NCBI GenBank assembly: GCA_030426145.1
Contig: JAUHZF010000050.1
Location: 1 to 35,218, forward strand
Source: Polyangia bacterium
GTDB lineage: Bacteria > Myxococcota_A > Polyangia > Polyangiales > Polyangiaceae
Reading direction: 5' to 3'
DNA length: 35,218 bases
In this document: piece by piece, positions 1 through 7,049 of the stretch
How the letters are laid out: each line of letters begins with the position of its first letter
Position numbering within the stretch: position 1 is the stretch's first letter
Translations under genes and position numbers: made by a program
The notes under the pieces: generated by a model
Databases searched by the model: none
What the model was told of the DNA's origin: nothing
Seen by the model: the letters and a program-made list of their open reading frames with translations, nothing else

Positions 1-120
1 CGTGATTCAAGTCGACAGACACCCCGCCCGCCGCTCCAAGAGCGGCACCGACGACCTGCGTCCATCGTTTGCACCCCTCCTCAGGTCACAACAACCTCTT
101 CGAGGATGCTTGATTGGGGT

Positions 121-606
121 CTAGTCGCCTCTGTTGCCCGCCACCCAGTCGTCCAGGGTCTCGGACTCTGCAATCCCCGGCCAGCGGTCACTTGCGAACC
201 TCACAAAGGTCAGCACCACCTCGCGCCAGTTCGCGAGAAGACGCTCGCCCGAGACCTCTACCGCCATAGGGTCCGGAGTCCAATCAGTCGCACTTGTGCA
301 CTCGAGTCGAATTCGCTCATCCTCAACGGGTACACAATGAATCGACCTCTCGACACCCTGCTCATAAAAATCCAGGTCGCAACTCGTACCCGCGGACACT
401 AGCGCGATGCAGTTGGGCAACTGCTCGAGGACCACAAGCAGATCGGTTTCGACATCTACCGGCCATGCCAACTGACCGAATCCACCGACATGGAAGGAGC
501 CTCCGGTCATGGCGAGCGCCGCACACCCCTCGTCAAGCAGTTCCCGAACCGACTCAGGTCGGCCTTCTGGGACGACGGCTGTCGCTGCGGGCACAACGAT
601 CTTCAT
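121..606 (-). CDS. Unknown protein, about 161 aa
   Basis: I do not recognise this family. The protein begins MKIVVPAATA, is acidic, and has no signal peptide, membrane segment or obvious catalytic motif, so it is probably cytoplasmic. Visible landmarks are FHVGGFGQ, WPVDVETDLLVVLEQLP and LDFYEQGVER, the kind of mixed alpha/beta text seen in small immunity-like or regulatory proteins, but that is only a resemblance. An in-frame ATG at 651 would add 15 residues (MDNEHEGGETLRSLE). I prefer 606 because the longer N-terminus looks less like a folded start, though neither site has a strong Shine-Dalgarno. The gene lies downstream of the unknown gene at 765-1364 on the same strand, 158 bases apart, so the two may be co-transcribed. 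Confidence 0.6.
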   Translation of the reverse strand: MKIVVPAATAVVPEGRPESVRELLDEGCAALAMTGGSFHVGGFGQLAWPVDVETDLLVVLEQLPNCIALVSAGTSCDLDFYEQGVERSIHCVPVEDERIRLECTSATDWTPDPMAVEVSGERLLANWREVVLTFVRFASDRWPGIAESETLDDWVAGNRGD

Positions 607-764
607 TTCGAGGCTTCGCAAGGTCTCACCACCTTCATGCTCGTTGTCCATTGACCCGAGCCGTCAACCGCGTGCGTGGTATACGCTTTGCCATCGGTGG
701 GCAGGCGCGGCTTGGGCGCAGGGGCCAGCGCGATCCAGAGTATCGAGGCGCTCCACCGCATTCG

Positions 765-1364
765 CTACTTTTGGACCAACAGAGCGGTACGCCAGTTCGG
801 CTCAGAGTCGGCCGGCACGCCCAGCGCCAGAAGATAGTCGTGAAGCATATCGCCCGTTAGACGACTCGATTTGGCTCTGTTCGTGTAGGCCGTTTGGTCC
901 TCGAACGAAAATGCAGTGCCGCTGGTCTCGAAGACCCAGCGCCCACCGTCGTTGGCTGCAGCCACTGATCGCTCAAGGGCGAGGGGAGCCTCCCCTCGGG
1001 GTCCATAGACCTCGAGGATGCGCGCAGGGTAGCCCGGTTCGTCATCATCAACGCGCACGGCACGGATTCCTCGGCACCCGAGTTCGCGAGCTGCGTAGCT
1101 CGGCAGTACCCCAACGTCCGTTCCCGTCGGCCCGTTGGACATGAGGAGGGTCCATCCGTCGAGCCCAATGCACGCGTACCGGCTCAGGACCGACCGCGGA
1201 TTGAGGGTCCGCAGCGCATCGTCGATTGACTCCCAGAGCGCATTCGAGATCCGCCAGCCAGCGTCAAGCCCTTCGGAGAGCCATTCGGCCAGGCGTTGAT
1301 GGTCACAGGCAAAGAAGCCGACCTGCTGAGTCGTTGGGCCTCCGATACGGGACGGGAGCGTCAT
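765..1364 (-). CDS. Unknown protein, 199 aa
   Basis: This open frame extends further upstream, but protein-like sequence begins at the ATG at 1364 (MTLPSRIGGPTTQQVGFFA). The region before it is Arg-rich frame noise. The protein carries an acidic, Trp-containing N-terminal half (WLSEGLDAGWRISNALWES) and a C-terminal half ending in LTGDMLHDYLLALGVP. There is no signal peptide or membrane helix. I cannot assign a family. It precedes the unknown gene at 121-606 on the same strand, and the pair is bordered upstream by a gene-free repeat region, which fits a small accessory cassette. Confidence that it is coding comes from codon-position composition and the absence of a better frame. Confidence 0.6.
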   Translation of the reverse strand: MTLPSRIGGPTTQQVGFFACDHQRLAEWLSEGLDAGWRISNALWESIDDALRTLNPRSVLSRYACIGLDGWTLLMSNGPTGTDVGVLPSYAARELGCRGIRAVRVDDDEPGYPARILEVYGPRGEAPLALERSVAAANDGGRWVFETSGTAFSFEDQTAYTNRAKSSRLTGDMLHDYLLALGVPADSEPNWRTALLVQK

Positions 1365-1769
1365 AGGACTACGCTCAGGCTGAAGCCGGCGCTCGAGACA
1401 TTCGCAATGATTCGGAAACCGTACACAACTACGCACGGGTTTAGCAGACCTGACTGCGCGAAGGGTTTCGTCGAATACTACCACGGCGGCACCCCATCTT
1501 CGCCGAGCTCCTCGCCCACTGCGGCCAAGACGGGTCCCGCATCTGGTGGGTTCACCCATCGAAGGGCCTCCAACGTCGGACGGTCGGGCTAAACTGCGCA
1601 CCCATGCGTTGGCTTTGGCCGGGTTTGATGTTGGCGGTCTCTTGCGGGGACGCTCAACGCTCGACGCGCCTGAGGGATCGTCCGCCGGCGGGCGGGGACG
1701 AGCGCCGCGGACTCCGCGGAGTCGCGGATATCTCGCGCGTTGACCTGCAAGGCCCCGGACTTTGAGCGT

Positions 1770-1880
1770 CTGCAGGCCTTGAACGTACCGAATGAGAACG
1801 TTCGAGCGCCGCAGACTCGGTCTGCGTCCAACCAACATCCGGATCTGGGACGTTCAACGCCTGCAGACCTCGAACGTCCC
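1770..1880. repeat. Diverged direct repeats with two inverted repeats
   Basis: The element CTGCAGRCCTYGAACGT occurs near 1770 and again at 1861-1877, with two mismatches. Between the copies are a perfect 7-bp stem with a 3-base loop at 1810-1826 (CGCAGAC TCG GTCTGCG) and 9-bp inverted arms GGGACGTTC (1847-1855) and GAACGTCCC (1872-1880). The function is unknown. The symmetry would suit protein binding or a structured transcript. Confidence 0.65.
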
Positions 1881-1911
1881 CACGCCGAGACGGAGGCGGC
1901 TTTGGCGCCCT

Positions 1912-1987
1912 TCAACGACACGATGGCTGTCCTTCCACCCTCCCAGGGGCGCCTGCGGCGCATCAACGACAGCCATCGTGTCCTTCC
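1912..1987. repeat. Direct repeat pair with a flipped 7-bp core
   Basis: TCAACGACA-CGATGGC-TGTCCTTCC (1912-1936) is followed by TCAACGACA-GCCATCG-TGTCCTTCC (1963-1987). The flanks are identical and direct, while the 7-base core is the exact reverse complement. Because ACA and TGT are complementary, each pair also forms 13-bp inverted arms (1918-1930 and 1969-1981). Confidence 0.75.
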
Positions 1988-2018
1988 GCACCCGCCGTGC
2001 GGGCCGCCCCTCGCCTTC

Positions 2019-2102
2019 GAGGTTCGAGGCCCGAGGTTCAAGGTTCGAGGTTCAAGGTTCGAGGTTCGAGGTTCGAGGTTCGAGGTTCGAGGTTCGAGGC
2101 CC
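2019..2102. repeat. Heptamer tandem repeat, 12 units of GAGGTTC
   Basis: Twelve 7-base units run without a break. Most are GAGGTTC; variants are AAGGTTC (2040 and 2054) and GAGGCCC (2026 and 2096). A run whose period is not a multiple of three translates as a 7-residue repeat in every frame, which explains the spurious repeat proteins on both strands. The same heptamer recurs at 5739-5885. Confidence 0.9.
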
Positions 2103-2250
2103 GAGACCGAGCCCGAGCCCGAGACCGATCCCACCCTGTCACCTATGTCTTGACTCGCGCCGCTCGAGACCGAGCCCGAGCTCGAGACCGAGCCCGAGAC
2201 CGAGACCGAGACGAGACCGAGACGAGACCGAGACCGAGACCGAGACCGAG
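2103..2250. repeat. Hexamer repeats GAGACC/GAGCCC
   Basis: GAGACC and GAGCCC hexamers follow the heptamer array directly (2103-2132). After an unrelated gap of about 33 bases they resume from 2166 to about 2250, with two 5-base units (GAGAC) breaking the period. The layout parallels 5885-5974. Confidence 0.85.
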
Positions 2251-2320
2251 CATGGCGCCGGGCCGCTCTCCTCACACGCTCGCTCCCCTATCCGAAACGG
2301 CAGTGCGTGCAAGGCTGAGC

Positions 2321-2326
2321 TAGACT
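2321..2326 (+). promoter_or_regulatory. Putative -10 element TAGACT, leaderless arrangement
   Basis: TAGACT is followed by six bases and then the ATG at 2333, so a transcript would start at or within a base or two of the start codon. No Shine-Dalgarno is visible and no clear -35 was found. The same hexamer precedes rseP, the gene remnant at 10683 and rpoN. Confidence 0.4.
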
Positions 2327-2332
2327 CATGGG

Positions 2333-3064
2333 ATGCGCTGCGCGCTCGTATGTCTGCTCGGCCTGAGCGGATGCTTCGGGATCTCCGGCCTCGGTGACTT
2401 CACCGTGGACGAAGGCGCTGGTGGCGCGGGGACCGGAGGAGGCGGCGGGACGAGCACGGATGACGTCGGCGGCAGTGGGAGCACGACCAGCACCGGAGGG
2501 AACGGCGCCGGCGATCCCGGCTGCTCGCTCGTCGGCGTGAGCGACGACTTCTCCGGTGCGCTCGATCGGGTCTGGGAGCCCTCCGGCGCGTCGGCCTTTG
2601 GTGAACAGCTGGTGCTCGAGCTGCCCGCGGGCTCGAGCATGCAATACCGGGGCGTCACCACCTCCATGGCGTACGACCTCCTCGGCCACTGCACCATCGT
2701 GCAAATCATCCGGGGCCCAGGGGCGAGCAACGCGCAGACCTTCTTCTACGCGGGTCCCGCGGCCAATCGCGTCGGCTTCCAGCTGCAAGGTGGACAGCTG
2801 CGCTTCGTTCGCCGCGTCGATGATGCACAGCCGGGCACGACCCAGGTCGACTTCGACCTCGACACCCACCGCTATTGGCGCTTGTGGGAGCTCCAGGGCG
2901 AAGTCACCTGGTCGACCTCGGCCGATGGGAGGAACTGGACCGAACATCGCCGCGCCATGACACCGGACATCGGCCTCGACCACGTCGCCTTCCAGCTCGG
3001 CATCTACAGCAACGGTGGCGCCGACAAGACGGTCGTCATCTACGACGACTTCAACCGCCTCTGA
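2333..3064 (+). CDS. Secreted lipoprotein with lectin/glucanase-like domain
   Basis: The 243-residue product starts MRCALVCLLGLSGC, a short type II signal with the lipobox LSGC (Cys14), so it should be a lipid-anchored envelope protein. A Gly/Thr/Ser linker (about 25-60) typical of Polyangiales lipoproteins leads to a domain of about 180 residues with a jelly-roll look: DDFSGALDRVWEPSG near its start, YWRLWELQGEVTWSTSADG in the middle and a final YDDFNRL. That pattern resembles concanavalin-A-like (LamG/DUF1349-type) domains that bind carbohydrates, but no catalytic residues can be named. The gene is monocistronic, convergent with the Cys-rich lipoproteins downstream, and probably translated from a leaderless transcript. 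Confidence 0.75.
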   Translation: MRCALVCLLGLSGCFGISGLGDFTVDEGAGGAGTGGGGGTSTDDVGGSGSTTSTGGNGAGDPGCSLVGVSDDFSGALDRVWEPSGASAFGEQLVLELPAGSSMQYRGVTTSMAYDLLGHCTIVQIIRGPGASNAQTFFYAGPAANRVGFQLQGGQLRFVRRVDDAQPGTTQVDFDLDTHRYWRLWELQGEVTWSTSADGRNWTEHRRAMTPDIGLDHVAFQLGIYSNGGADKTVVIYDDFNRL

Positions 3065-3102
3065 TGCTCAGCGCCAGCCCCGACGGCTGGCGCCACAGCC
3101 CA

Positions 3103-3360
3103 TCAGTTGCAGACTTCGCACTTCACGTCGCACGCGTTGTCGCCGCTGCAATCGTCGGGGTCGCAGCAACTCTGCCCTTCGACACCGTCGTTGGTGCACT
3201 CGCAGGCGCCATTGAGGCAGCTCCAGTCTCGCTCGCAGGTTTCGCTGGAGCTCGACGAGTTGCTCGACGACCCGCCAGAGGATGAACCGCCGTCGTCGTC
3301 GGCACACGCGGCGGCGAAGAGGACACAAAATACGAGGGCCATGTTGCGTAGGGTTTTCAT
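3103..3360 (-). CDS. Small Cys-rich lipoprotein
   Basis: The 85-residue product has a signal peptide MKTLRNMALVFCVLFAAAC with a lipobox ending at Cys19, a Ser-rich linker (about 23-39), and a mature domain with ten cysteines (CERDWSCLNGACEC ... CCDPDDC ... CDVKCEVC). These probably form disulfides outside the cytoplasm. The start has a good GGAG Shine-Dalgarno. It begins 12 bases after the stop of the Cys-rich gene at 3373-4044 on the same strand, so the two form an operon and may have related roles. No function is known. Confidence 0.75.
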   Translation of the reverse strand: MKTLRNMALVFCVLFAAACADDDGGSSSGGSSSNSSSSSETCERDWSCLNGACECTNDGVEGQSCCDPDDCSGDNACDVKCEVCN

Positions 3361-3372
3361 CGGGCTATCTCC

Positions 3373-4044
3373 TCACTGACATTCGTTCTGGTAACAGTTG
3401 TTGCTCGTGCAATCGCTATCCACGTCGCACGGCTCGCCTTCGCCATTGCCGTAGCAACAGTTCTGGAAGCAGTTGTTGCTGGTGCAATCGCTGTCCACGT
3501 CGCAGGGGTTCCCCTCCGCGTTCGCGTAGCACTTGTCGTTGAAGCAGTTGTTGCTCGGGCAATCGCTGTCGACGTCGCAGTAGTCACCGTCCCAATCGCC
3601 GATGCACAACCCGCCACCGCCACCGGTGGGTCCGCCACCGCCGCTCGGGTTGGAGCAGTCCACCGAGGCATCCGATGTGCAAGCCGAGGGGTCGGGGGTC
3701 GACGCGAGCAGCTGGTCGAAGCAGGCGTCCTGGCAGTCGAAGTCGTCGAAGCTGCACATGGACATGCAAGCGTCGATGTCGAAGCCGATGCACTGGATCA
3801 CCGCGGCGTCGTTGGGGCAGGTGTACCCGGCTCCGTTGATGCAGCAGTAGTAGTCGTTGCTTCCGCTGCCGCTGCTACCCTGGCCCGAGCCGTTGCCACT
3901 CCCGTTGCCGTTGCCCGAGCTGGCGCTCGCGCCACCCTTGCCGTCATCGTCGTCGTCGCCGGTCGTGTTCACGGTGCAGGCCATGGCCATCGAGGCCATG
4001 GCGGCGCCGAACAGGCCCATCCGAATCCATCGGTTCAACTTCAT
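3373..4044 (-). CDS. Cys-rich lipoprotein with three 25-aa repeats
   Basis: The ATG at 4044, preceded by GGAG, gives 223 residues. An upstream extension in frame is not protein-like. The signal is MKLNRWIRMGLFGAAMASMAMAC with a lipobox Cys at about 23. It is followed by an Asp-rich stretch and a Gly/Ser/Asn linker, then two Cys-containing regions (YYCCINGAGYTC; CMSMCSFDDFDCQDACFDQL) and a C-terminal array of DSDCxSNNCxxxxCYxN units at 75-bp spacing. The repeats resemble the Cys-rich DSDC modules found in several extracellular proteins. The protein is probably a disulfide-rich surface protein. It is the first gene of an operon with 3103-3360. Function unknown. Confidence 0.75.
   Translation of the reverse strand: MKLNRWIRMGLFGAAMASMAMACTVNTTGDDDDDGKGGASASSGNGNGSGNGSGQGSSGSGSNDYYCCINGAGYTCPNDAAVIQCIGFDIDACMSMCSFDDFDCQDACFDQLLASTPDPSACTSDASVDCSNPSGGGGPTGGGGGLCIGDWDGDYCDVDSDCPSNNCFNDKCYANAEGNPCDVDSDCTSNNCFQNCCYGNGEGEPCDVDSDCTSNNCYQNECQ
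3391..3590 (-). repeat. In-gene 75-bp tandem repeats, about 2.7 copies
   Basis: The string AGTTGTTGCT recurs at 3396, 3471 and 3546, exactly 75 bases apart, with the neighbouring GCAATCGCTRTC motif kept. Each unit encodes 25 residues with conserved Cys positions. Differences sit mostly at third positions, so the duplication is old enough for purifying selection to show. Confidence 0.8.
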
Positions 4045-4147
4045 GTCTTTTCTCCGTCTGATGGACGCACCGGTCCCACTGGCCCCCAGCGGGGGTCCTT
4101 CGCCCATGCGTCGCGCGGCGCCGTTTGCGCTCGCGTGGGACAGACCG

Positions 4148-4177
4148 GCGACCGCGGCCTAGGTCGCATCTTTTTTT
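4148..4177 (+). terminator. Hairpin plus T-tract upstream of kinase gene
   Basis: GCGACC (4148-4153) pairs with GGTCGC (4162-4167) across an 8-base loop and is followed within three bases by seven T (4171-4177). On the plus strand this is a classical intrinsic terminator shape, lying 80 bases before the kinase start. It could stop transcripts running antisense through the lipoprotein genes, or act as an attenuator if the kinase promoter is further upstream. Confidence 0.5.
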
Positions 4178-4243
4178 ACGGTGGGCGCACGAATCCGACC
4201 CGTCCCCACCCTGCCGCCCCCTGCGGGCTGTTGGGGTCGGTGG

Positions 4244-4250
4244 TACATCT
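4244..4250 (+). promoter_or_regulatory. Putative -10 element TACATCT before kinase gene
   Basis: TACATCT begins 13 bases before the ATG at 4257, matching the TANNNT spacing seen before other genes in the window. There is no Shine-Dalgarno. The call is based on position and on recurrence of the pattern only. Confidence 0.3.
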
Positions 4251-4256
4251 CGGCCC

Positions 4257-5711
4257 ATGGGCTGCCTGAGCGAAGACCGCGTGCTCCAACGCGTGCAGGG
4301 CGATTTGCCCGCCGCGGAGCGGGAGGAGGTCGACGCTCATCTCGACGGCTGTGAAGCATGTCGCCAGCTCGTGGCCGCGGTGGCCGACGCCGAGCTGCCC
4401 TCCGCCATCGACCCCACGGCGCCCGACCTCGGCCGCACCGACGCCGGCCTGCTCGCCCGGGGAACCCGCATCGGGCGCTACATCGTGGAGGACCCCCTCG
4501 GGGGCGGCGCCATGGGCGTGGTCTACGCGGGACGACACGAGACCCTCGATCGACCGGTCGCCCTCAAGGTCGCCCGCTCCGGGGAGGGCGCCCACGCCGC
4601 GCAGCTGCGAGCCCGGCTCCTGCGCGAGGCCCGGGCGGCGAGCGCCATTCGCCATCCTAACGTCGTCACCGTGCACGACGTGCTCACCACCGAGGCCGGA
4701 CAGCCGGTCATCGTCATGGACCGACTCGAGGGCCGGACCCTGCGGCGACGGCTCGCCCTCGAGGGCACGCTGTCGCCCGCCGAGACCGTGCGCTTGATGG
4801 ACCAGGTCCTCGCCGCCCTCGAAGCAGCCCACGCCGCGGGCGTGGTGCATCGGGATCTCAAGCCCGACAACGTGTTCCTCGTCGACGGTCCCGGCGGCGA
4901 AGAGGTACGCCTCGTCGACTTCGGCATCGCCAAGCTCACCGCCGTATCGGGTCCCACGGCCCAGAGCGCCGGCCTCACCGTGACCGGCATGCTCGTGGGG
5001 ACGCCCCACTACATGGCACCCGAGCAAGCCTTTGCCGAACCGGTCGACCCTCGCACCGATCTGTGGGCGGTGGGCGTGATGTTCTACGAGTGCCTGTCGG
5101 GAAAACGACCCGTTCGCGGCGACCAGGTGGGGCAGATCCTTCGTCGGCTCGCCCGACTCGACCTCGTTCCCCTCGCCGAGGCCGCCCCCGCCTGCCCTGC
5201 TCCGCTCATGGAACTTGTCGACCGCCTCCTCGTCGAACGCGACGAGCGGCCCGCCGATGCCGCGAGCCTGCGCGCTGATCTCGCAGAGCTGCCCACCTCT
5301 GCCACCCGCGTGAGCATTCGGCCCGCCGATCCCGCCGACGCGGTCGCCGATACCCTCGCCGCCCACGAAGCCGTGCCACGTCGTGCTCCCGCGTGGCGGC
5401 CCCTCGCCCTGGCCGGTGCCATCGCGGTGCTCGGACTGGGCCTCCTCGTTCCCCGTCTCACTGCCCGGCCGGCCTCGGTGGTGGCCCCAGCCCTTGCGCC
5501 GCTGGTCGACCTCCAGCTCCCCCTCGCCCCCGCCGCGTCTGCCTCCGTCCCATCGGTCGCCCCATCGGCTTCCGCCACGAGCCAGCCCTCGGCGCTGCGG
5601 TTACCCCGGCCTCCGCCCCCGATGCGTCGCCCCTCGAAACCGGCCCCGTCGAGTGCGCCCACCCCTGCCCCCCCGCGTCCGGGGCAGGTCATCGTCGACC
5701 CACCTTTCTAA
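4257..5711 (+). CDS. Ser/Thr protein kinase with N-terminal zinc finger
   Basis: The 484-residue product begins with an anti-sigma-type zinc-finger motif, His28-x3-Cys32-x2-Cys35 (DAHLDGCEACRQLV). The kinase domain (about 74-340) has the glycine loop LGGGAMGVVY, Lys104 in VALKV, catalytic VHRDLKPDN with Asp200, DFG at 221-223 and MAPEQ, so it should be active. One membrane helix follows (about 383-402, ALAGAIAVLGLGLLV), then a Pro/Ser/Ala-rich tail that would lie outside the cytoplasm. The start at 4257 is chosen because the zinc finger and its preceding helix begin there. It opens a co-directional set with a PEGA protein, two FGE-like lipoproteins and a sigma factor. A role as a membrane sensor acting on the sigma factor is inferred. 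Confidence 0.9.
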   Translation: MGCLSEDRVLQRVQGDLPAAEREEVDAHLDGCEACRQLVAAVADAELPSAIDPTAPDLGRTDAGLLARGTRIGRYIVEDPLGGGAMGVVYAGRHETLDRPVALKVARSGEGAHAAQLRARLLREARAASAIRHPNVVTVHDVLTTEAGQPVIVMDRLEGRTLRRRLALEGTLSPAETVRLMDQVLAALEAAHAAGVVHRDLKPDNVFLVDGPGGEEVRLVDFGIAKLTAVSGPTAQSAGLTVTGMLVGTPHYMAPEQAFAEPVDPRTDLWAVGVMFYECLSGKRPVRGDQVGQILRRLARLDLVPLAEAAPACPAPLMELVDRLLVERDERPADAASLRADLAELPTSATRVSIRPADPADAVADTLAAHEAVPRRAPAWRPLALAGAIAVLGLGLLVPRLTARPASVVAPALAPLVDLQLPLAPAASASVPSVAPSASATSQPSALRLPRPPPPMRRPSKPAPSSAPTPAPPRPGQVIVDPPF

Positions 5712-5738
5712 CGCCCCCGACCGAGCCGAGCCGAGCTC

Positions 5739-5885
5739 GAGGTTCGAGGTTCGAGGTCCGAGGTTCGAGGTTCGAGGTTCGAGGTTCGAGGTTCGAGGTT
5801 CGAGGTTCGAGGTTCGAGGTTCGAGGTTCGAGGTTCGAGGTTCGAGGTTCGAGGCTCGAGGTTCGAGGCTCGAGGTTCGAGGTCG
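5739..5885. repeat. Heptamer tandem repeat, 21 units of GAGGTTC
   Basis: Twenty-one uninterrupted 7-base units start 27 bases after the kinase stop codon. Seventeen are exact GAGGTTC; variants are GAGGTCC at 5753, GAGGCTC at 5851 and 5865, and GAGGTCG at 5879. It is in the same orientation as the 12-unit array at 2019-2102 and, like it, leads straight into hexamers. Confidence 0.95.
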
Positions 5886-5974
5886 AGAGCGAGAGCGAGA
5901 GCGAGAGCGAGAGCGAGAGCGAGAGCGAGGCCGAGACCGAGAGCGAGGCCGAGACCGAGTGCGAGGCCGAAACT
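5885..5974. repeat. Hexamer tandem repeat, 15 units of GAGNNC
   Basis: Seven perfect GAGAGC units (5885-5926) are followed by mixed GAGGCC, GAGACC, GAGAGC and GAGTGC units, decaying by 5974. It overlaps the last base of the heptamer array and ends 26 bases before the start codon of the PEGA gene, so it would form most of the transcribed spacer between kinase and PEGA gene if they are co-transcribed. Confidence 0.9.
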
Positions 5975-5999
5975 GAGGCTGTGCGCTCAGGGCCTTCGA

Positions 6000-7049
6000 G
6001 TGAATGGCGTTGGTGCTAAGGTCGCCGTCGTGATCGCTCGCGCCATAGCTGGACTCGCCTTGACCACGGCGCTGCTCACGCCGTCGATCGCCCTCGGGCA
6101 GGACCCGAGCCATGAGAAGGGCTCCGACGAGGCGGCCGAGGACGACGACGTCGCACGCGCGCGGGGCCTCTTCCGCGAAGGTGCGGCGCTGGCCGAGCAG
6201 GCCCTGTGGGCGCAGGCGCTCGAACGGTACGAGCGGGCCGACGCCCTCGCGCCCCACGCCTCCATCGCCTTCAACATGGGGGTCTGTGAACGGGCGCTCG
6301 GTCACGGTACGCGCGCCCGCCGCGCCTTCGAGCTGGCCCTGAAGCGCGACGCCGAAGAACCCAGCCTGCCCGAGAGCATGCGCACCTCCCTCGAGGGCTA
6401 TCAGCGCGAGATCGACGAGCTCATGGCCACCCTCACCGTGACCTTGGTGCCCGCGACCGCGACCATCACCGTCGACGGCCGGCCGCTCACGCGTCGCGGC
6501 AAACACTGGGTGGCCGGACTCGCCGCGCCCGGACCAGCCACCTCCGTCCAACGAAAGCGCTTCGTCATCGAAGCCGACCCCGGCCTGCACGTGATCGTGG
6601 TCTCGAGTCCCGGCTTCGAGAACGTGGTGCTGCGCGAGACCCTCGCCAACGGTGCGCGTGAACGGCGCGACCTCACGCTGGCGCGCTTGCCGGGCGAGCT
6701 GCAGATCTCGGCCGACCGCGAAGGGGCTGCAGTGTCGGTCGACGGGCTCGACGTCGGCCTCGCCCCCGTCGCCCTCCGCCGCCCGGCGGGGGCCTATCAC
6801 GTGGAGGTGCGCAAGTCGGGGTTCGAGCCTTACCTCGCTGACGTTCGACTCGAGCCCGCAGCCGAAGTGGCCCTCGAAGCCGTGCTCGCACCTGAGGAGA
6901 TCGGGCTGCACGAGCGGTGGTGGTTCTGGACCAGCGTCGGCGCCGCCCTCGCGGGCGCCGCCGTCGTGACCTACTTCGTCGTCCGTCCCGAGCCCACACA
7001 ACCCCCGTTGGATGGGGGCGGCCTCGGATGGACCGTGCGCGTGCCGTGA
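6000..7049 (+). CDS. TPR and PEGA-domain membrane protein
   Basis: A GTG start gives 349 residues with a signal or anchor (about 8-33, VAVVIARAIAGLALTTALL, then SIALGQ). A helical TPR-like region follows (about 48-125; ALERYERADALAPHASIAFNMG reads as one repeat plus part of the next). Two beta-rich PEGA-type segments come next (about 140-215 TVTLVPATATITVDGRPL and 225-300 LQISADREGAAVSVDGLDVG with AYHVEVRKSGFEPY), then a C-terminal membrane helix (about 308-328, FWTSVGAALAGAAVVTYFVV). This TPR-PEGA layout is common next to myxobacterial Ser/Thr kinases, where it is thought to act in the cell envelope. The next gene starts inside its end, showing translational coupling. Confidence 0.8.
   Translation: MNGVGAKVAVVIARAIAGLALTTALLTPSIALGQDPSHEKGSDEAAEDDDVARARGLFREGAALAEQALWAQALERYERADALAPHASIAFNMGVCERALGHGTRARRAFELALKRDAEEPSLPESMRTSLEGYQREIDELMATLTVTLVPATATITVDGRPLTRRGKHWVAGLAAPGPATSVQRKRFVIEADPGLHVIVVSSPGFENVVLRETLANGARERRDLTLARLPGELQISADREGAAVSVDGLDVGLAPVALRRPAGAYHVEVRKSGFEPYLADVRLEPAAEVALEAVLAPEEIGLHERWWFWTSVGAALAGAAVVTYFVVRPEPTQPPLDGGGLGWTVRVP

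Larger units (their letters stand above)
1365..2332. other. Gene-free 968-base region rich in repeats
   Basis: No convincing coding frame is present. The long frames here translate into low-complexity Arg/Ser/Pro or repeat text on both strands. The left part (1365-1750) shows nothing specific. The middle (1770-1987) is packed with inverted repeats, and the right part (2019-2250) holds heptamer then hexamer tandem repeats, annotated separately. A likely promoter for the lipoprotein gene at 2333 lies at its end. Confidence 0.7.

Noticed and set aside
1997-2323. Repeat-containing proteins encoded across 2.0-2.3 kb and 5.4-6.0 kb, on both strands
   Set aside because: A heptamer repeat has no stop in any frame and yields seven-residue repeats everywhere. 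There is no start context or flanking protein-like sequence.
5739-5885. CRISPR-like array because of many repeat units
   Set aside because: The units are 7 bases long and directly adjacent, with no spacers and no cas genes nearby. It is a microsatellite-like tandem repeat.
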